Assembly: GCA_003512525.1 (NCBI GenBank)
Contig: DOQG01000071.1
Span: 1-64,000, forward strand
Length of the DNA stretch: 64,000 nt
Source of the DNA: Oscillospiraceae bacterium
GTDB taxonomy: Bacteria > Bacillota > Clostridia > Oscillospirales > Ruminococcaceae
Direction of reading: 5' to 3'
A program made the position numbers and the translations under genes. Shown piece by piece: positions 54,149-63,302 of this stretch; position 1 is the first letter of the stretch, and every line of letters begins with the position of its first letter. The notes below the pieces were generated by a model, which made no database searches, was not told where the DNA came from, and saw nothing but the letters and a program-made list of their open reading frames with translations.

Positions 54149-55399
54149 ATGCCGTTAGCAGACAGAATACGTCCGTCGACACTTAACGAGGTTGTCGGAC
54201 AAAGGCACATCTTAGCGCCCGGAAAACCACTCTATAATATCATCGACAGAGGTAAAATACCGAATATGATATTTTACGGACCGTCGGGTGTCGGCAAGAC
54301 CACTATAGCAAATATAATAGCAAAGAAAACGAGTATGAGTCTGTACAGACTTAACGGTACGCAGGCATCTACATCGGATATAAAAGATATTGTAGCAAAC
54401 CTCGGAACTTTCGGTGCGGCGGGAGGAATACTGCTGTTTCTTGATGAGATACAGTATCTGAACAAAAAACAACAGCAGACATTGCTTGAATATATTGAAA
54501 GCGGTGAGATAACGCTGATAGCGTCTACGACAGAAAATCCGTATTTCTATGTATATAGCGCAATTCTTTCACGATGCACTGTGTTTGAGTTTAAACAGGT
54601 GACGGCAGAGGATATACTCCCGGCGGTTGAACGTGCATTCAGGCTTATGAGCGAGGAAATGAACACTGAGTTTGTACTCGAAGACGGTGTGGTACGACAT
54701 ATTGCATACGGCTGCGGAGGAGATGTGCGCAAAGCGGCCAATACGGTCGAGCTTTGCTGTCTGTCGAGTGAAAATGATACCGTCACTATGGAAACGGCAA
54801 AGCTTCTGACACAGAAGAGCAGTATGAATTATGACCGTGACGGTGATCAGCATTATGATATCTTATCAGCGCTTCAGAAGTCAATAAGAGGTTCAGACGA
54901 AAATGCGGCTCTTCATTATGCGGCACGCTTGCTGTCGGCGGGGGATCTGACTTCGCTTTGCAGGCGACTGCTTGTTATAGCAAGCGAGGATATCGGGCTT
55001 GCTTATCCTATGGCTGTGCCGATAGTCAAGGCTTGCGTTGACAGTGCATTACAGCTTGGTCTTCCGGAAGCAAGGATACCGCTTGCTGATGCGGTAGTTT
55101 TGCTTGCCATATCTCCTAAATCCAACAGTGCATATCTCGGCATAAATTCCGCTATGCAGGATATTGAGGATGGTAAGACAGGCGATATACCGCGGCACCT
55201 TCAGAATAAGCACTATGACGGAGAGGGCGACGTGATAAAAGGTCAGCATTATCTGTATCCGCACGACTATCCCAATCATTATGTTGATCAGCAGTATCTG
55301 CCAGATGCTATAAAAGACAGGGTTTATTATACATTCGGGGATAATAAATTTGAACAACAGTCAAAAGCCTACCGGGATAATATCAAAGGCAAAAAGTAA
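54149..55399 (+). CDS. rarA: replication-associated recombination protein RarA (MgsA)
   Basis: RarA is an AAA+ ATPase that acts at stalled replication forks. The 416-residue protein shows PLADRIRPSTLNEVVGQRHIL, Walker A YGPSGVGKTTIA, Walker B LLFLDEIQYLNKKQQ and the C-terminal tetramerisation region. AGGAG lies before the ATG. A strong bidirectional terminator separates it from the convergent exporter genes. Confidence 0.94.
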   Translation: MPLADRIRPSTLNEVVGQRHILAPGKPLYNIIDRGKIPNMIFYGPSGVGKTTIANIIAKKTSMSLYRLNGTQASTSDIKDIVANLGTFGAAGGILLFLDEIQYLNKKQQQTLLEYIESGEITLIASTTENPYFYVYSAILSRCTVFEFKQVTAEDILPAVERAFRLMSEEMNTEFVLEDGVVRHIAYGCGGDVRKAANTVELCCLSSENDTVTMETAKLLTQKSSMNYDRDGDQHYDILSALQKSIRGSDENAALHYAARLLSAGDLTSLCRRLLVIASEDIGLAYPMAVPIVKACVDSALQLGLPEARIPLADAVVLLAISPKSNSAYLGINSAMQDIEDGKTGDIPRHLQNKHYDGEGDVIKGQHYLYPHDYPNHYVDQQYLPDAIKDRVYYTFGDNKFEQQSKAYRDNIKGKK

Positions 55400-55403
55400 T
55401 AAA

Positions 55404-55443
55404 CAAGCCTGACAGCGGTCATTCGTTGTCAGGCTTGCTTTTG
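55404..55443. terminator. bidirectional terminator after rarA
   Basis: CAAGCCTGACA and TGTCAGGCTTG form an 11-bp stem followed by CTTTT. It overlaps the last codons of the minus-strand exporter gene. Confidence 0.88.
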
Positions 55444-55805
55444 TCTGTAAATTCACTTTTCTTGTCGCCGCTGAACAATTGAGATATGCCGATGTAAAGC
55501 AGAAATGCCGCAAACAGCTTTCTGAGAATTTCAACATCAATAATTCCGGCGACAAAACTTCCCACAGCAGCACAGGGAAGTCCGAGTATCAGATATTTAC
55601 CGACAAGCTTAAGGTCGATCAGCTTGTTTTTTATATGGATTATGAGAGATAGCAGTGCAATGGGCAGAAAAAACAACAGATTTATTCCCTGCGCCAGATC
55701 CTGAGGTGTATTTGTAAAGATCGAAAGATACACAAGCAGAACAAAACCACCGCCAAGTCCCATTGATGCAGCGGCACCTGTTATAAGACCGACAAAAATA
55801 TTCAT
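55419..55805 (-). CDS. TauE/SafE family exporter, C-terminal-type half
   Basis: TauE/SafE proteins export sulfite, sulfoacetate or related anions and usually contain two similar halves in about 260 residues. This 128-residue protein is one half with about four membrane segments; GLITGAAASMGLGGGFVLLVYL is the half-signature. It overlaps the gene for the other half by 4 bases. The pair probably forms a heteromeric transporter. The anion is unknown. Confidence 0.8.
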   Translation of the reverse strand: MNIFVGLITGAAASMGLGGGFVLLVYLSIFTNTPQDLAQGINLLFFLPIALLSLIIHIKNKLIDLKLVGKYLILGLPCAAVGSFVAGIIDVEILRKLFAAFLLYIGISQLFSGDKKSEFTDKSKPDNE

Positions 55806-56149
55806 ATAAGCATCCTCAATGCGCCGGCTATTATCAGTATTCCGAACATCTTTTTTATCAGTTTGTCAGGGATTTTCTTAAGCAATACCGCTCCGAGCAC
55901 TGCGCCGATCAGTCCGTAAGGAATGTATTCCCACGCCGCCGTAAAGTCGATTTTGCCGTTTATAAGGTAAACAACTGCCGTGACAAGACTGAGAACGAAT
56001 ATGAGCGCTACCGACGAAGCGTGAGCTTTTTTAGGTTCTGCGCCGTTTTTTTCAAAGGCAGGAACTGCGACCGTGCCGCCGCCTGAGCCGAAAAGTCCGT
56101 TCAGAAAGCCGCAGATAGCGCCGTAAATAAGTCCGATATATTTATTCAT
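55802..56149 (-). CDS. TauE/SafE family exporter, N-terminal-type half
   Basis: From ATG 56149 this half has 115 residues and about four membrane segments, with LIYGAICGFLNGLFGSGGGTVAVPAF and HASSVALIFVLSLVTAVVYL as family motifs. A longer frame extends upstream but crosses a strong hairpin and structured sequence and is not credible. No clear ribosome binding site precedes the ATG. It is the first gene of the pair, and its stop overlaps the next start in ATGA. Confidence 0.78.
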   Translation of the reverse strand: MNKYIGLIYGAICGFLNGLFGSGGGTVAVPAFEKNGAEPKKAHASSVALIFVLSLVTAVVYLINGKIDFTAAWEYIPYGLIGAVLGAVLLKKIPDKLIKKMFGILIIAGALRMLI

Positions 56150-56192
56150 ATCAGTAGTTTTTGCGTTAATAGTCGGTTTATGCAAATTGAAA

Positions 56193-56219
56193 AGCCGTAC
56201 TGTTTTTAGCAGTACGGCT
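56193..56219 (-). terminator. strong hairpin before the exporter genes
   Basis: AGCCGTACTG and CAGTACGGCT form a perfect 10-bp stem; on the minus strand it is followed by CTTTTC and on the plus strand by GTTATTTTT. Placed between the structured stretch and the exporter genes it could be a terminator or the expression platform of an attenuator. Confidence 0.7.
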
Positions 56220-56422
56220 GTTATTTTTGAGACCACCTTGCCGTGGTATGACGATGAAACCCGCACATAAAAGTACGGTGGGTAACTTTCCCCCGAATGT
56301 TTCACGCTCCCTTCGTCCGCAAAGCGGGAGGTCTGCAATCCGCAAACGGAGAGAAATCCCTATTAAAGAGTGTCGGATCATATGAAATCATACTGAAGCG
56401 CACAAGGCAGTGTAATAACTGA
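56220..56422. other. structured gene-free stretch before the exporter genes
   Basis: About 200 bases with several inverted and direct repeats: ACCAC / GTGGT near 56232-56248, CTCCC / GGGAG near 56308-56331, and TCCGCAAAGCGG and TCCGCAAACGGA about 24 bases apart. No credible protein frame. It ends in a terminator-like hairpin upstream of the exporter pair, the layout of a riboswitch or attenuator, but I cannot match it to a known class. Confidence 0.45.
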
Positions 56423-56731
56423 TTATTCGTCTTCTTCGTCAAGCTCGTCGAAGACTTTGAAAAATTCTTTTGCAACACGATCATATTCTTTATCGTCATC
56501 GATCGTTGCAAGATAAACTTCATCGTTCTTGTTTATTTCTTTGAGGATCACATATACGTCGCTGTCGGCGTTTTCGTCATCTTCTTCGGGAATGACGGCA
56601 CAATAGTTGCTACCGTCTACTTCAATTCTTCCGATAAGCTCAAAAGAAACGGTTTCGCCGTTTTCGTCCTCGAGGTCAATGAACTCAGCAGTGTCTAAGT
56701 CGTTTTCGGGGATATTTTCGATTTCTGACAT
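56423..56731 (-). CDS. DUF1292 family protein
   Basis: This 102-residue, very acidic protein matches DUF1292 (YrzB-like): FIDLEDENGETVSFELIGRIEVDGSNYCAVIP, then DSDVYVILKEI and the C-terminal DDDKEYDRVAKEFFKVFDEL. The function is unknown; in Bacillus yrzB lies by yrrK/yrzL. Here it is alone on the minus strand, with its own promoter. Confidence 0.85.
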   Translation of the reverse strand: MSEIENIPENDLDTAEFIDLEDENGETVSFELIGRIEVDGSNYCAVIPEEDDENADSDVYVILKEINKNDEVYLATIDDDKEYDRVAKEFFKVFDELDEEDE

Positions 56732-56808
56732 TCTTTATTCCTTCCTTTTCCGAGGACCTTGTTCCGGACATTTCGCCTTTCTTTTAAGACCTCTGTTCTT
56801 TATTTATA

Positions 56809-56837
56809 ATTTTACACGAAATGCATGGTATTGTCAA
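56809..56837 (-). promoter_or_regulatory. promoter for the DUF1292 gene
   Basis: On the minus strand TTGACA, 17 bases and TAAAAT lie about 80 bases before the start at 56731. Confidence 0.75.
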
Positions 56838-57012
56838 GAGGTATTTTATGATTTTTTCACAGTGTTATCCTTGATGGTAGAAATTGTCGATTTTCTTTTT
56901 GTTAGGTTATTAACACAGCTGAAAATCCTGTTTTATGTGTAACTTGTGTAACTATGTGACTTATATACAAAACGCAGCTGTGCAATTTGTACAATTTTAA
57001 GCTGTAAAACTG

Positions 57013-57041
57013 TTGACATTGTTGTTTTCTTGTGGTATCAT
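57013..57041 (+). promoter_or_regulatory. promoter for the large non-coding transcript
   Basis: TTGACA, a 17-base spacer and TATCAT. No ribosome binding site with a credible frame follows for 700 bases. Confidence 0.8.
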
Positions 57042-57047
57042 ATAGAC

Positions 57048-57780
57048 AAGGAAAAGGAAAGTTCCCCAGACAGAACAAAACATCTTGGTGCTGACTATTT
57101 AACATTATAAAGAGGGTTTTGTTCACCGCTATATACGAGTCGGAAGCGTATATAAATACAGTCGGACAGGAGGCGAGTCCAATGGGTCAAGAAATCAGTG
57201 AGTCACAGCAGTCTGTTGAGACTCGCAACATAAAGTAAGAAGTGAATGGGACGATGATAATACTCATACGGTACTCATCGACACACATAATAAAAGGGTT
57301 TTGACCTTATAAATTGCGAGCAAAACAGCTACGGTGATATAAAAACCTTATAGCGATTGGAAAATCGCGGATTTCCGCAAAAGCGTTTATTATATAAAGC
57401 TTTCAAGGTAATATAGGTAAGGTGATTGAGATGTACAGTTTAAGACATTCAAAGAGGCAGTTTTACTGATTAAGAGCTCTGAAGGATGTGTTGCTTATGG
57501 TAATATACACTGACTGCTTAATATGGCATCTAAGATTGGTGCTGAATGAAGAAAGACAGTGAGGTATAGTCCAATGTATTAAATGTACAGGTAGCAGTAG
57601 CTACGAAAAATGTAAAAGTCGGTTATAGTTTAACGGCAGTAATAACGGGATGAGTTCCGTAAGGATATGCGAAGAACGCATAAAGCGATAATGACTCATA
57701 ACCGATAAAACATAAGAACAATTAAATATTAAAAAATTCAGACGGGCTTTGGAGTATGTTTTGCTTCAAAGCCTGTTTCC
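57048..57780 (+). ncRNA. candidate large structured non-coding RNA (about 730 nt)
   Basis: A promoter and a terminator bound a stretch with no credible frame on either strand but many paired elements: TATATACG / CGTATATA (57130-57137 / 57147-57154), GCGAGTC / GACTCGC (57173-57179 / 57230-57236), CGATGA / TCATCG (57252-57257 / 57275-57280), GTAGC / GCTAC near 57591-57604, and a three-way nested domain with TCGGTTAT / ATAACCGA (57619-57626 / 57698-57705), ATGAGT / ACTCAT and TATGCG / CGCATA inside. The size and layout are those of OLE, ROOL or GOLLD-type large RNAs of Firmicutes, but I cannot assign a class by eye. It is not tmRNA, RNase P RNA or a group II intron by their conserved motifs. Exact ends are uncertain. 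Confidence 0.7.
57744..57780 (+). terminator. terminator of the large non-coding transcript
   Basis: GGCTTTG and CAAAGCC form a 7-bp stem around a T-rich loop, followed by TGTTTCC. Confidence 0.7.
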
Positions 57781-57793
57781 ATTGTGTGCAAAC

Positions 57794-57822
57794 TTGCATT
57801 TACCGACAAAAAGTGATATAAT
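57794..57822 (+). promoter_or_regulatory. promoter before the decayed gene
   Basis: TTGCAT, 17 bases and TATAAT, followed by AAGGAG at about 57839; no start codon in the right place follows. Confidence 0.7.
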
Positions 57823-57837
57823 CAGAAAAACGCGATT

Positions 57838-58159
57838 AAGGAGATTACTATAATAAAATTACCGAAGATATACAGCAAATTCAATTAAAGCGATGTACGA
57901 GAAGCTTAACCTTGATGTAGAAACAGTAATGCTGTAATACGATTATTTTGATGCGTTTTCAAATTTTTATGAGATGTTACCTTTGATAGGCATTATATCA
58001 CGTTTGAATAACTTTACAAGAACACCGGTAAATCGTGGATTTACACCTGTCGAGCTTAATCAACCCGGCAGTGGTCTGTCTGCCGGTAGTGTAGTATTTG
58101 AAGAAGATGGCGCATTACCTCTTAATGTTATAAATTCTGTTCCGTTAAGCGGAATATAA
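57838..58159 (+). pseudogene. decayed small gene
   Basis: A promoter and a good AAGGAG are followed by coding-like pieces broken by stops and frame shifts: YEKLNLDVETVML, then an in-frame stop, then YDYFDAFSNFYEMLPL, continuing to TRTPVNRGFTPVELNQ and ending at 58159. The last part resembles the tail of SEC-C-linked proteins (a Gly/aromatic-x-TPxE motif), but the match is weak. An ATG at 57974 could express a 61-residue remnant. Confidence 0.55.
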
Positions 58160-58204
58160 TAACAATATTTAAAGCAGACATTAAAGCGTACTGCATATAT
58201 CAAA

Positions 58205-58238
58205 AAAGCTGTGGTTTCGTTTGTGAAACCACAGCTTT
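58205..58238 (-). terminator. terminator of typA
   Basis: AAAGCTGTGGTTTC pairs with GAAACCACAGCTTT; on the minus strand TTTTTT follows. It lies 15 bases past the typA stop. Confidence 0.95.
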
Positions 58239-58252
58239 TATTGTGTCCGGTT

Positions 58253-60085
58253 TTAAGTGTTCTGCTTTCTTCTCTTAGCATCTTCCTTGGCACGAAGGTC
58301 ATTGTCGAGAATTTTCTTTCTGATACGGATCGTCTTGGGCGTTACCTCGACAAGCTCATCATCGTTTATAAATTCAAGGCTTTCTTCAAGACTCATTCTC
58401 TTGTAGGGGATAAGTCTTAATGCGTCATCACTGCCGCTGGCTCTTGTATTTGTCAGGTGCTTTTTCTTGCAGACGTTGACATTGATATCGCCTGCCTTGG
58501 GAGATACGCCGACAACCATACCTTCGTATACGGGAACACCTGCATCAATGAACAAAGTACCTCTTTCCTGAGCATTGAACAGACCGTAAGCCATAGCTGT
58601 ACCTGACTCAAACGCAACAAGTGAACCGACTGTTCTGGTGGGGATTTCACCCATATAAGGACGGTAGCTGTCGAAAACGGTATTCAATACACCCTCACCT
58701 TTTGTATCTGTCATAAACTCGCTTCTGTAGCCGAACAGACCTCTTGAGGGGATAAGGAACTCAATTCTGGTTCTGCTACCTACAGGTTGCATATGAACAA
58801 GCTCAGCTTTTCTTACGCCCATTTTTTCCATAACAGAGCCGACACAGCTATCGGGCACGTCAATAAGCAGACGTTCGATAGGTTCACATCTTACGCCGTC
58901 AATTTCTTTGAAAAGTACACGAGGAGTACTTACCGAAAGCTCATAGCCCTCACGGCGCATTGTTTCAATTAAGATCGACAGATGCATTTCGCCTCTGCCG
59001 GCAACGTTATAAGCATCTGAGTTTTCACTGTCGGTAACTCTGAGCGAAACGTCCTTTAAAAGCTCCTTGTGAAGACGTTCTCTTATCTGACGAGAGGTTA
59101 CAAATTTTCCCTCTCGACCGGCAAAGGGGCTGTCGTTTACCGAGAAAGTCATTTCTACTGTAGGCTCGCTTATCTTTACGAAGGGGAGAGGCTCGGGGTT
59201 GTTTACAGAGCAGATAGTCTGTCCGATTGTGATACCCTCGATACCTGATAAGCATACGATATCGCCTATCGTAGCCTCAGTCACAGGAACCTTGTTCATA
59301 CCCTCAAAAGTGTAAAGGCTTACTACCTTTGACTTGAAGGGCTTGTGCGAACCGTTGTAATCGCACACCATAACTTCCTGGTTCTGTTTTATTGTACCTC
59401 TTTCAATTCTGCCGACTGCAATTCTGCCTACATAGTCATTGTAGTCGATGGAAGAAACGAGCAGCTGCAAATCACCGTCCGGATCACCCTCGGGGCAGGG
59501 AATATGCTCAATTATCTTGTCAAACAGCGGCTTAAAATTTTCTCCCATAACATCGGGTGAGTATGAAGCGACACCGTTTCTGCCGGAGCAGAAGATAACG
59601 GGGCTGTCGAGCTGTTCATCTGATGCATCAAGGTCGAGCAGAAGTTCAAGAACTTCATCTACTACTTCCTTATTTCTGGCATCGGGGCGGTCTGTCTTGT
59701 TAACTACAACAATAACCTTAAGACCCAAGTCAAGTGCTTTCTGAAGGACAAATCTTGTCTGAGGCATTGTACCCTCAAAGCTGTCAACAAGGAGCAGTAC
59801 GCCGTTTACCATCTTTAATATACGTTCCACTTCGCCTGAAAAATCTGCGTGTCCGGGAGTGTCAACGATGTTGATCTTAACACCGTTATAGTGTGCGGCG
59901 GCATTTTTTGCAAGGATCGTGATACCACGCTCTCTTTCAAGTGCGTTGCTGTCCATTACGCGGTCTTCTACTTCCTGATTGTCACGGAATACGCCGCCTT
60001 GCTTCAGCATTTCATCGACCAGTGTTGTCTTGCCGTGGTCAACGTGTGCGATTATAGCTATATTTCTTAAATCTTCTCTTTTCAA
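58253..60085 (-). CDS. typA: translational GTPase TypA/BipA
   Basis: TypA is a ribosome-binding GTPase related to EF-G that helps 50S assembly and stress growth. It has about 610 residues with G1 [17 protein letters not shown]2/G3 [13 protein letters not shown] and [24 protein letters not shown], and the TypA-specific C-terminal domain. The start is a TTG: AAGGAG lies 8 bases before TTG 60085 and only 2 before TTG 60091, so 60085 is preferred. It stands alone with a strong terminator. Confidence 0.95.
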   Translation of the reverse strand: MKREDLRNIAIIAHVDHGKTTLVDEMLKQGGVFRDNQEVEDRVMDSNALERERGITILAKNAAAHYNGVKINIVDTPGHADFSGEVERILKMVNGVLLLVDSFEGTMPQTRFVLQKALDLGLKVIVVVNKTDRPDARNKEVVDEVLELLLDLDASDEQLDSPVIFCSGRNGVASYSPDVMGENFKPLFDKIIEHIPCPEGDPDGDLQLLVSSIDYNDYVGRIAVGRIERGTIKQNQEVMVCDYNGSHKPFKSKVVSLYTFEGMNKVPVTEATIGDIVCLSGIEGITIGQTICSVNNPEPLPFVKISEPTVEMTFSVNDSPFAGREGKFVTSRQIRERLHKELLKDVSLRVTDSENSDAYNVAGRGEMHLSILIETMRREGYELSVSTPRVLFKEIDGVRCEPIERLLIDVPDSCVGSVMEKMGVRKAELVHMQPVGSRTRIEFLIPSRGLFGYRSEFMTDTKGEGVLNTVFDSYRPYMGEIPTRTVGSLVAFESGTAMAYGLFNAQERGTLFIDAGVPVYEGMVVGVSPKAGDINVNVCKKKHLTNTRASGSDDALRLIPYKRMSLEESLEFINDDELVEVTPKTIRIRKKILDNDLRAKEDAKRRKQNT

Positions 60086-60213
60086 CGTCAAGTCTCCTTC
60101 TTCGCATAAATTCTGTCTTTATCCTTATAATTATACTCATTTTCTTCGATTTTTACTAGATTATATTTAGATAATTTTGCACAAGTGATAAAAGTTTCGC
60201 TTGTCTATTTTTC

Positions 60214-60247
60214 ACAAAAAAATCGGGAGTCCCCGCAGGGACTCCCG
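60214..60247 (-). terminator. terminator of the Cys-rich peptide gene
   Basis: On the minus strand CGGGAGTCCC pairs with GGGACTCCCG around a TGCG loop, followed by seven T residues. Confidence 0.93.
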
Positions 60248-60262
60248 GTTGAGTTGGCGTTA

Positions 60263-60406
60263 TCAGCAGCCGCATCCTCCGCAGTTATTGCCGCAACCGC
60301 CGCCGCAGCCGCAGTCGTTATTGCCGCAGCCGCCGCTGTTACCACAGCAGGCAAATAAGAGAATGAGAATAATGATCCACCAGCAAGAGTTGTTTGAACA
60401 GAACAT
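60263..60406 (-). CDS. small cysteine/glycine-rich peptide
   Basis: This 47-residue frame starts at ATG 60406 with GGAGG 8 bases upstream and ends in a strong terminator, so it is very likely expressed. An N-terminal membrane segment (about residues 9-19, SCWWIIILILLF) is followed by a Gly/Cys/Asn-rich tail with 11 Cys in the whole peptide, in CG and CGG repeats. It resembles short YjcZ-like or Cys-rich spore-associated peptides in layout, but I do not recognise the family. Metal binding or crosslinking in a spore or membrane layer is possible. Confidence 0.75.
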   Translation of the reverse strand: MFCSNNSCWWIIILILLFACCGNSGGCGNNDCGCGGGCGNNCGGCGC

Positions 60407-60566
60407 AATATGTTTCCTCCGTTTAGTATTTGAGCATAGCCGTTTGAGCGTTGCTCATAGTACATAATATGCCGTTGGTTAAAATGTGTTACTGCTTTTT
60501 ACTTGTCCGCTGTGATTAAAGAGTAAAAATCTGCCTATAATTGTATATGAGAAAGGCGGTCATATT

Positions 60567-62972
60567 ATGGTATTCAACGGTTTTACAGATAAAGCTAACG
60601 ATGCACTTACCTGCGCTCTGACCGGTGCTATGAGTATGGGGCATACCTATGTCGGCAGTGAGCATATTCTGTACGGATTATGTGCTTGTAAGGGCGGGGT
60701 GGCATCTATGGTACTTGAACAGAGCGGTGTAACTTGCGCCGCCGTTATTTCGCGCATAAACTCGCTTATCGGAAAAGGTCTGCCGACAACGCTGGATGTA
60801 TCGGATTTTACGCCGAGGAGTAAGCGTATACTTGAAGAGTCTGTGTTGATAGCAAGAAATTCGGGCAGGAATGTTGCAGGCACAGAGCATATTCTGCGTG
60901 CAATAATGCGTGACAGTGAATGCTATGCCTCTGTGTTTCTGCGTGAGATGGGGCTTGACTGCGAAACTGTTATTAACAGGTGTGCAGATCCGCTTAAGAA
61001 AACCACACAAGTAAAAAGCACAGATACCAAGAACAGCAAAGAATTGTCTTCCACTCTTGCAAAGTACGGCAGAGATCTTACGGCGGCGGCACGCAAAGGT
61101 AAGCTTGATCCTTGCCTTTGCCGCAAAAAGGAAACAGGTAGGGTTATCGAGATACTTCTCAGGCGCACAAAGAATAACCCGTGTCTGGTAGGTGAGCCGG
61201 GTGTAGGAAAAACGGCTATCGCAGAGGGGCTTGCAATAAGGATCGCAGAGGGTAAAGTTCCTGACGAACTTCAGACAAAGCGCATATATATGCTTGATAT
61301 AACAGCGATGCTAGCCGGTGCAAAATATCGCGGAGATTTTGAAGAGCGGTTGAAAGCCGTATTTGATGAGATAATAAATGACGGCAATATTATAGTGTTC
61401 ATTGATGAAATTCACAATATCGTCGGTGCAGGTGCGGCTGAGGGTGCTATAGATGCGGCAAACATACTTAAGCCTATGCTTGCAAGGGGAGAAGTAAGGC
61501 TTATCGGAGCTACCACTAATTCAGAGTACAGGAGATATATTGAAAAGGACGCGGCACTTGAACGTCGTTTGCAACCTGTAAGTGTATCGGAGCCTGATGT
61601 GAACGAAACAATAACTATCCTGAATGGGCTTAAAGGACGTTATGAGAGTTATCATAGGGTAAAAATTACCGACGGGGCGATAAAAGCGGCTGTTGAGCTT
61701 TCGGTACGGTATATAAACGATCGTTTCCTGCCCGATAAAGCGATTGATCTTATAGATGAAGCTTCGGCAAAAGTGAGAGCTTCACAAACAATAAAAGGAG
61801 AAACGGCAAATCGGAATAACAGATTAAAAGAGCTGTCTGAGAGAAAAATAAAAGCAATAAATGATAAGGATTTTGCACTTGCGTTAAGACTCCGTGAAGA
61901 GGAAAGGGCAGTTGCGGCAGGTGTACAGGCTGACAGCCCGTTCGCTATATTGACAGAGAAAGATATAGCCGATGTTGTGACAAGTTATACAGGTATACCT
62001 TTAGACTATGATGGCGACAACGCTAAAAAGCTTGTTGAGCTTGAAAGAATACTGTCAGAAAGGATAACAGGTCAGACTGAGGCGATATCAGCTGTTGCAA
62101 ATGCCGTAAGAAGAGGTCGCTCCGGGCTTTCCGATGAACATCGTCCTATAGGCTCATTTATTTTCCTTGGTACAAGCGGAGTAGGCAAGACTAAGTGCTG
62201 TAAGGAGCTGGCGGGAGCTTTATTCGGTGATGAAAAGGCTTTGATACGTTTTGATATGTCAGAGTACAGCGAAAAGCACTCAGTATCAAAGCTTATAGGT
62301 GCTCCTGCGGGATATGTGGGGTATGAGGACGGAGGAAAGCTGATTGACAGAGTAAGAGGCAAGCCCTACAGCGTTGTATTATTTGATGAAATAGAAAAAG
62401 CCCATCCCGATATATTTGATATTTTGTTACAGGTGCTTGATGACGGACATCTGACCGACTCTGCAGGAAGAACGGCGGATTTCACAAACACGGTTATTAT
62501 AATGACAGGAAATATAGGAAGCAGACTTATAAGCGGAGGCAAAAACAAGTTAGGCTTCTGCACTCAGCAAAGACAAACAGTAATATCAGAGCTAATAAGA
62601 AATGAACTTAAGGAATATTTCCGACCTGAATTTCTAAGCAGGGTAGACGAAGTTATAGTATTCAATGAGCTTGGTATGAACGATTTTAAGCAGATATGCG
62701 GCAATATGCTTGCAAAGCTCGCAAAGAGGTGTAGTCGGCAGGGAGTGTCGCTGTCGTGGAGTGAGCGTTTGTCAGACAGAATATGCGCTGATGCGGAAAA
62801 AATGCATGAAGGTGCGCGACCTATAGCAAAGCTGATCGATAAGAATGTTATGGACCGTATATCCGACGGTATAATAAAAGGTGAATTTTCAGACGGCGAT
62901 GAAATATATGCCGATATTTCGGATAGCGGCAATTATACTGTGAGAAAAATGTGCGCGGATAAGCTGGGATAA
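60567..62972 (+). CDS. clpC: ATP-dependent Clp protease ATP-binding subunit ClpC
   Basis: ClpC is a double-ring AAA+ unfoldase that feeds ClpP. The 801-residue protein has two N-terminal Clp repeats (about 1-145), D1 with Walker [14 protein letters not shown], a UVR-type middle region (about 415-455, [25 protein letters not shown]), and D2 with [14 protein letters not shown]. The ClpP-binding loop is present as NKLGFC. A TATAAT at about 60536 may be part of its promoter. mcsA/mcsB and ctsR, which often precede clpC, are absent, so control must differ or lie elsewhere. Confidence 0.93.
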   Translation: MVFNGFTDKANDALTCALTGAMSMGHTYVGSEHILYGLCACKGGVASMVLEQSGVTCAAVISRINSLIGKGLPTTLDVSDFTPRSKRILEESVLIARNSGRNVAGTEHILRAIMRDSECYASVFLREMGLDCETVINRCADPLKKTTQVKSTDTKNSKELSSTLAKYGRDLTAAARKGKLDPCLCRKKETGRVIEILLRRTKNNPCLVGEPGVGKTAIAEGLAIRIAEGKVPDELQTKRIYMLDITAMLAGAKYRGDFEERLKAVFDEIINDGNIIVFIDEIHNIVGAGAAEGAIDAANILKPMLARGEVRLIGATTNSEYRRYIEKDAALERRLQPVSVSEPDVNETITILNGLKGRYESYHRVKITDGAIKAAVELSVRYINDRFLPDKAIDLIDEASAKVRASQTIKGETANRNNRLKELSERKIKAINDKDFALALRLREEERAVAAGVQADSPFAILTEKDIADVVTSYTGIPLDYDGDNAKKLVELERILSERITGQTEAISAVANAVRRGRSGLSDEHRPIGSFIFLGTSGVGKTKCCKELAGALFGDEKALIRFDMSEYSEKHSVSKLIGAPAGYVGYEDGGKLIDRVRGKPYSVVLFDEIEKAHPDIFDILLQVLDDGHLTDSAGRTADFTNTVIIMTGNIGSRLISGGKNKLGFCTQQRQTVISELIRNELKEYFRPEFLSRVDEVIVFNELGMNDFKQICGNMLAKLAKRCSRQGVSLSWSERLSDRICADAEKMHEGARPIAKLIDKNVMDRISDGIIKGEFSDGDEIYADISDSGNYTVRKMCADKLG

Positions 62973-63100
62973 TCGGATATAAGAATGCGCTGAAAAGCTA
63001 AATTTGAAGAGCTTGTTTGACAGTGCCCGGGTTAGTGCCGCCGGTCTGAGCATTGACGCTTGCAGTCAGCCGCATAAGGTCACTGCCGGGGACGCATAAA

Positions 63101-63149
63101 AACAGCCACACAGTGCCGTTGCGCGATGCAACGGTTCTGTGTGGCTGTT
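63101..63149 (-). terminator. long hairpin downstream of clpC
   Basis: AACAGCCACACAG (63101-63113) pairs perfectly with CTGTGTGGCTGTT (63137-63149), and CCGTTGC with GCAACGG inside. On the minus strand it is followed by TTTTTATG, so it can end the transcript of the gene at 63303. The stem is unusually long. The rest of 62973-63302 shows no credible gene. Confidence 0.75.
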
Positions 63150-63302
63150 GACCTGTACAGTGCTTCGCTTCAGAAGCAAGTACACTTGATCCAAATGAAC
63201 TTGCGTATATGCAAAACCGACAGAGCAGGGAATAGTGACACTGCATTTTGGAGTTTTATCTGTTTTTCTGCAGTTTATATAATGTGTCACAGCTATGTAT
63301 TT

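Noticed and set aside
56178..56381. Minus-strand frame of 67 residues upstream of the exporter
   Set aside because: It covers the strong hairpin and the structured stretch, lacks a ribosome binding site and looks like translated repeat sequence.
57048..57780. Large RNA as tmRNA, RNase P RNA or a group II intron
   Set aside because: The conserved ends of tmRNA, the GAGGAAAGTC core of RNase P RNA, and the intron GTGCG start and domain V were not found.
62998..63290. Minus-strand frames after clpC
   Set aside because: They run through the long hairpin and adjacent repeats, have odd composition and no ribosome binding site.
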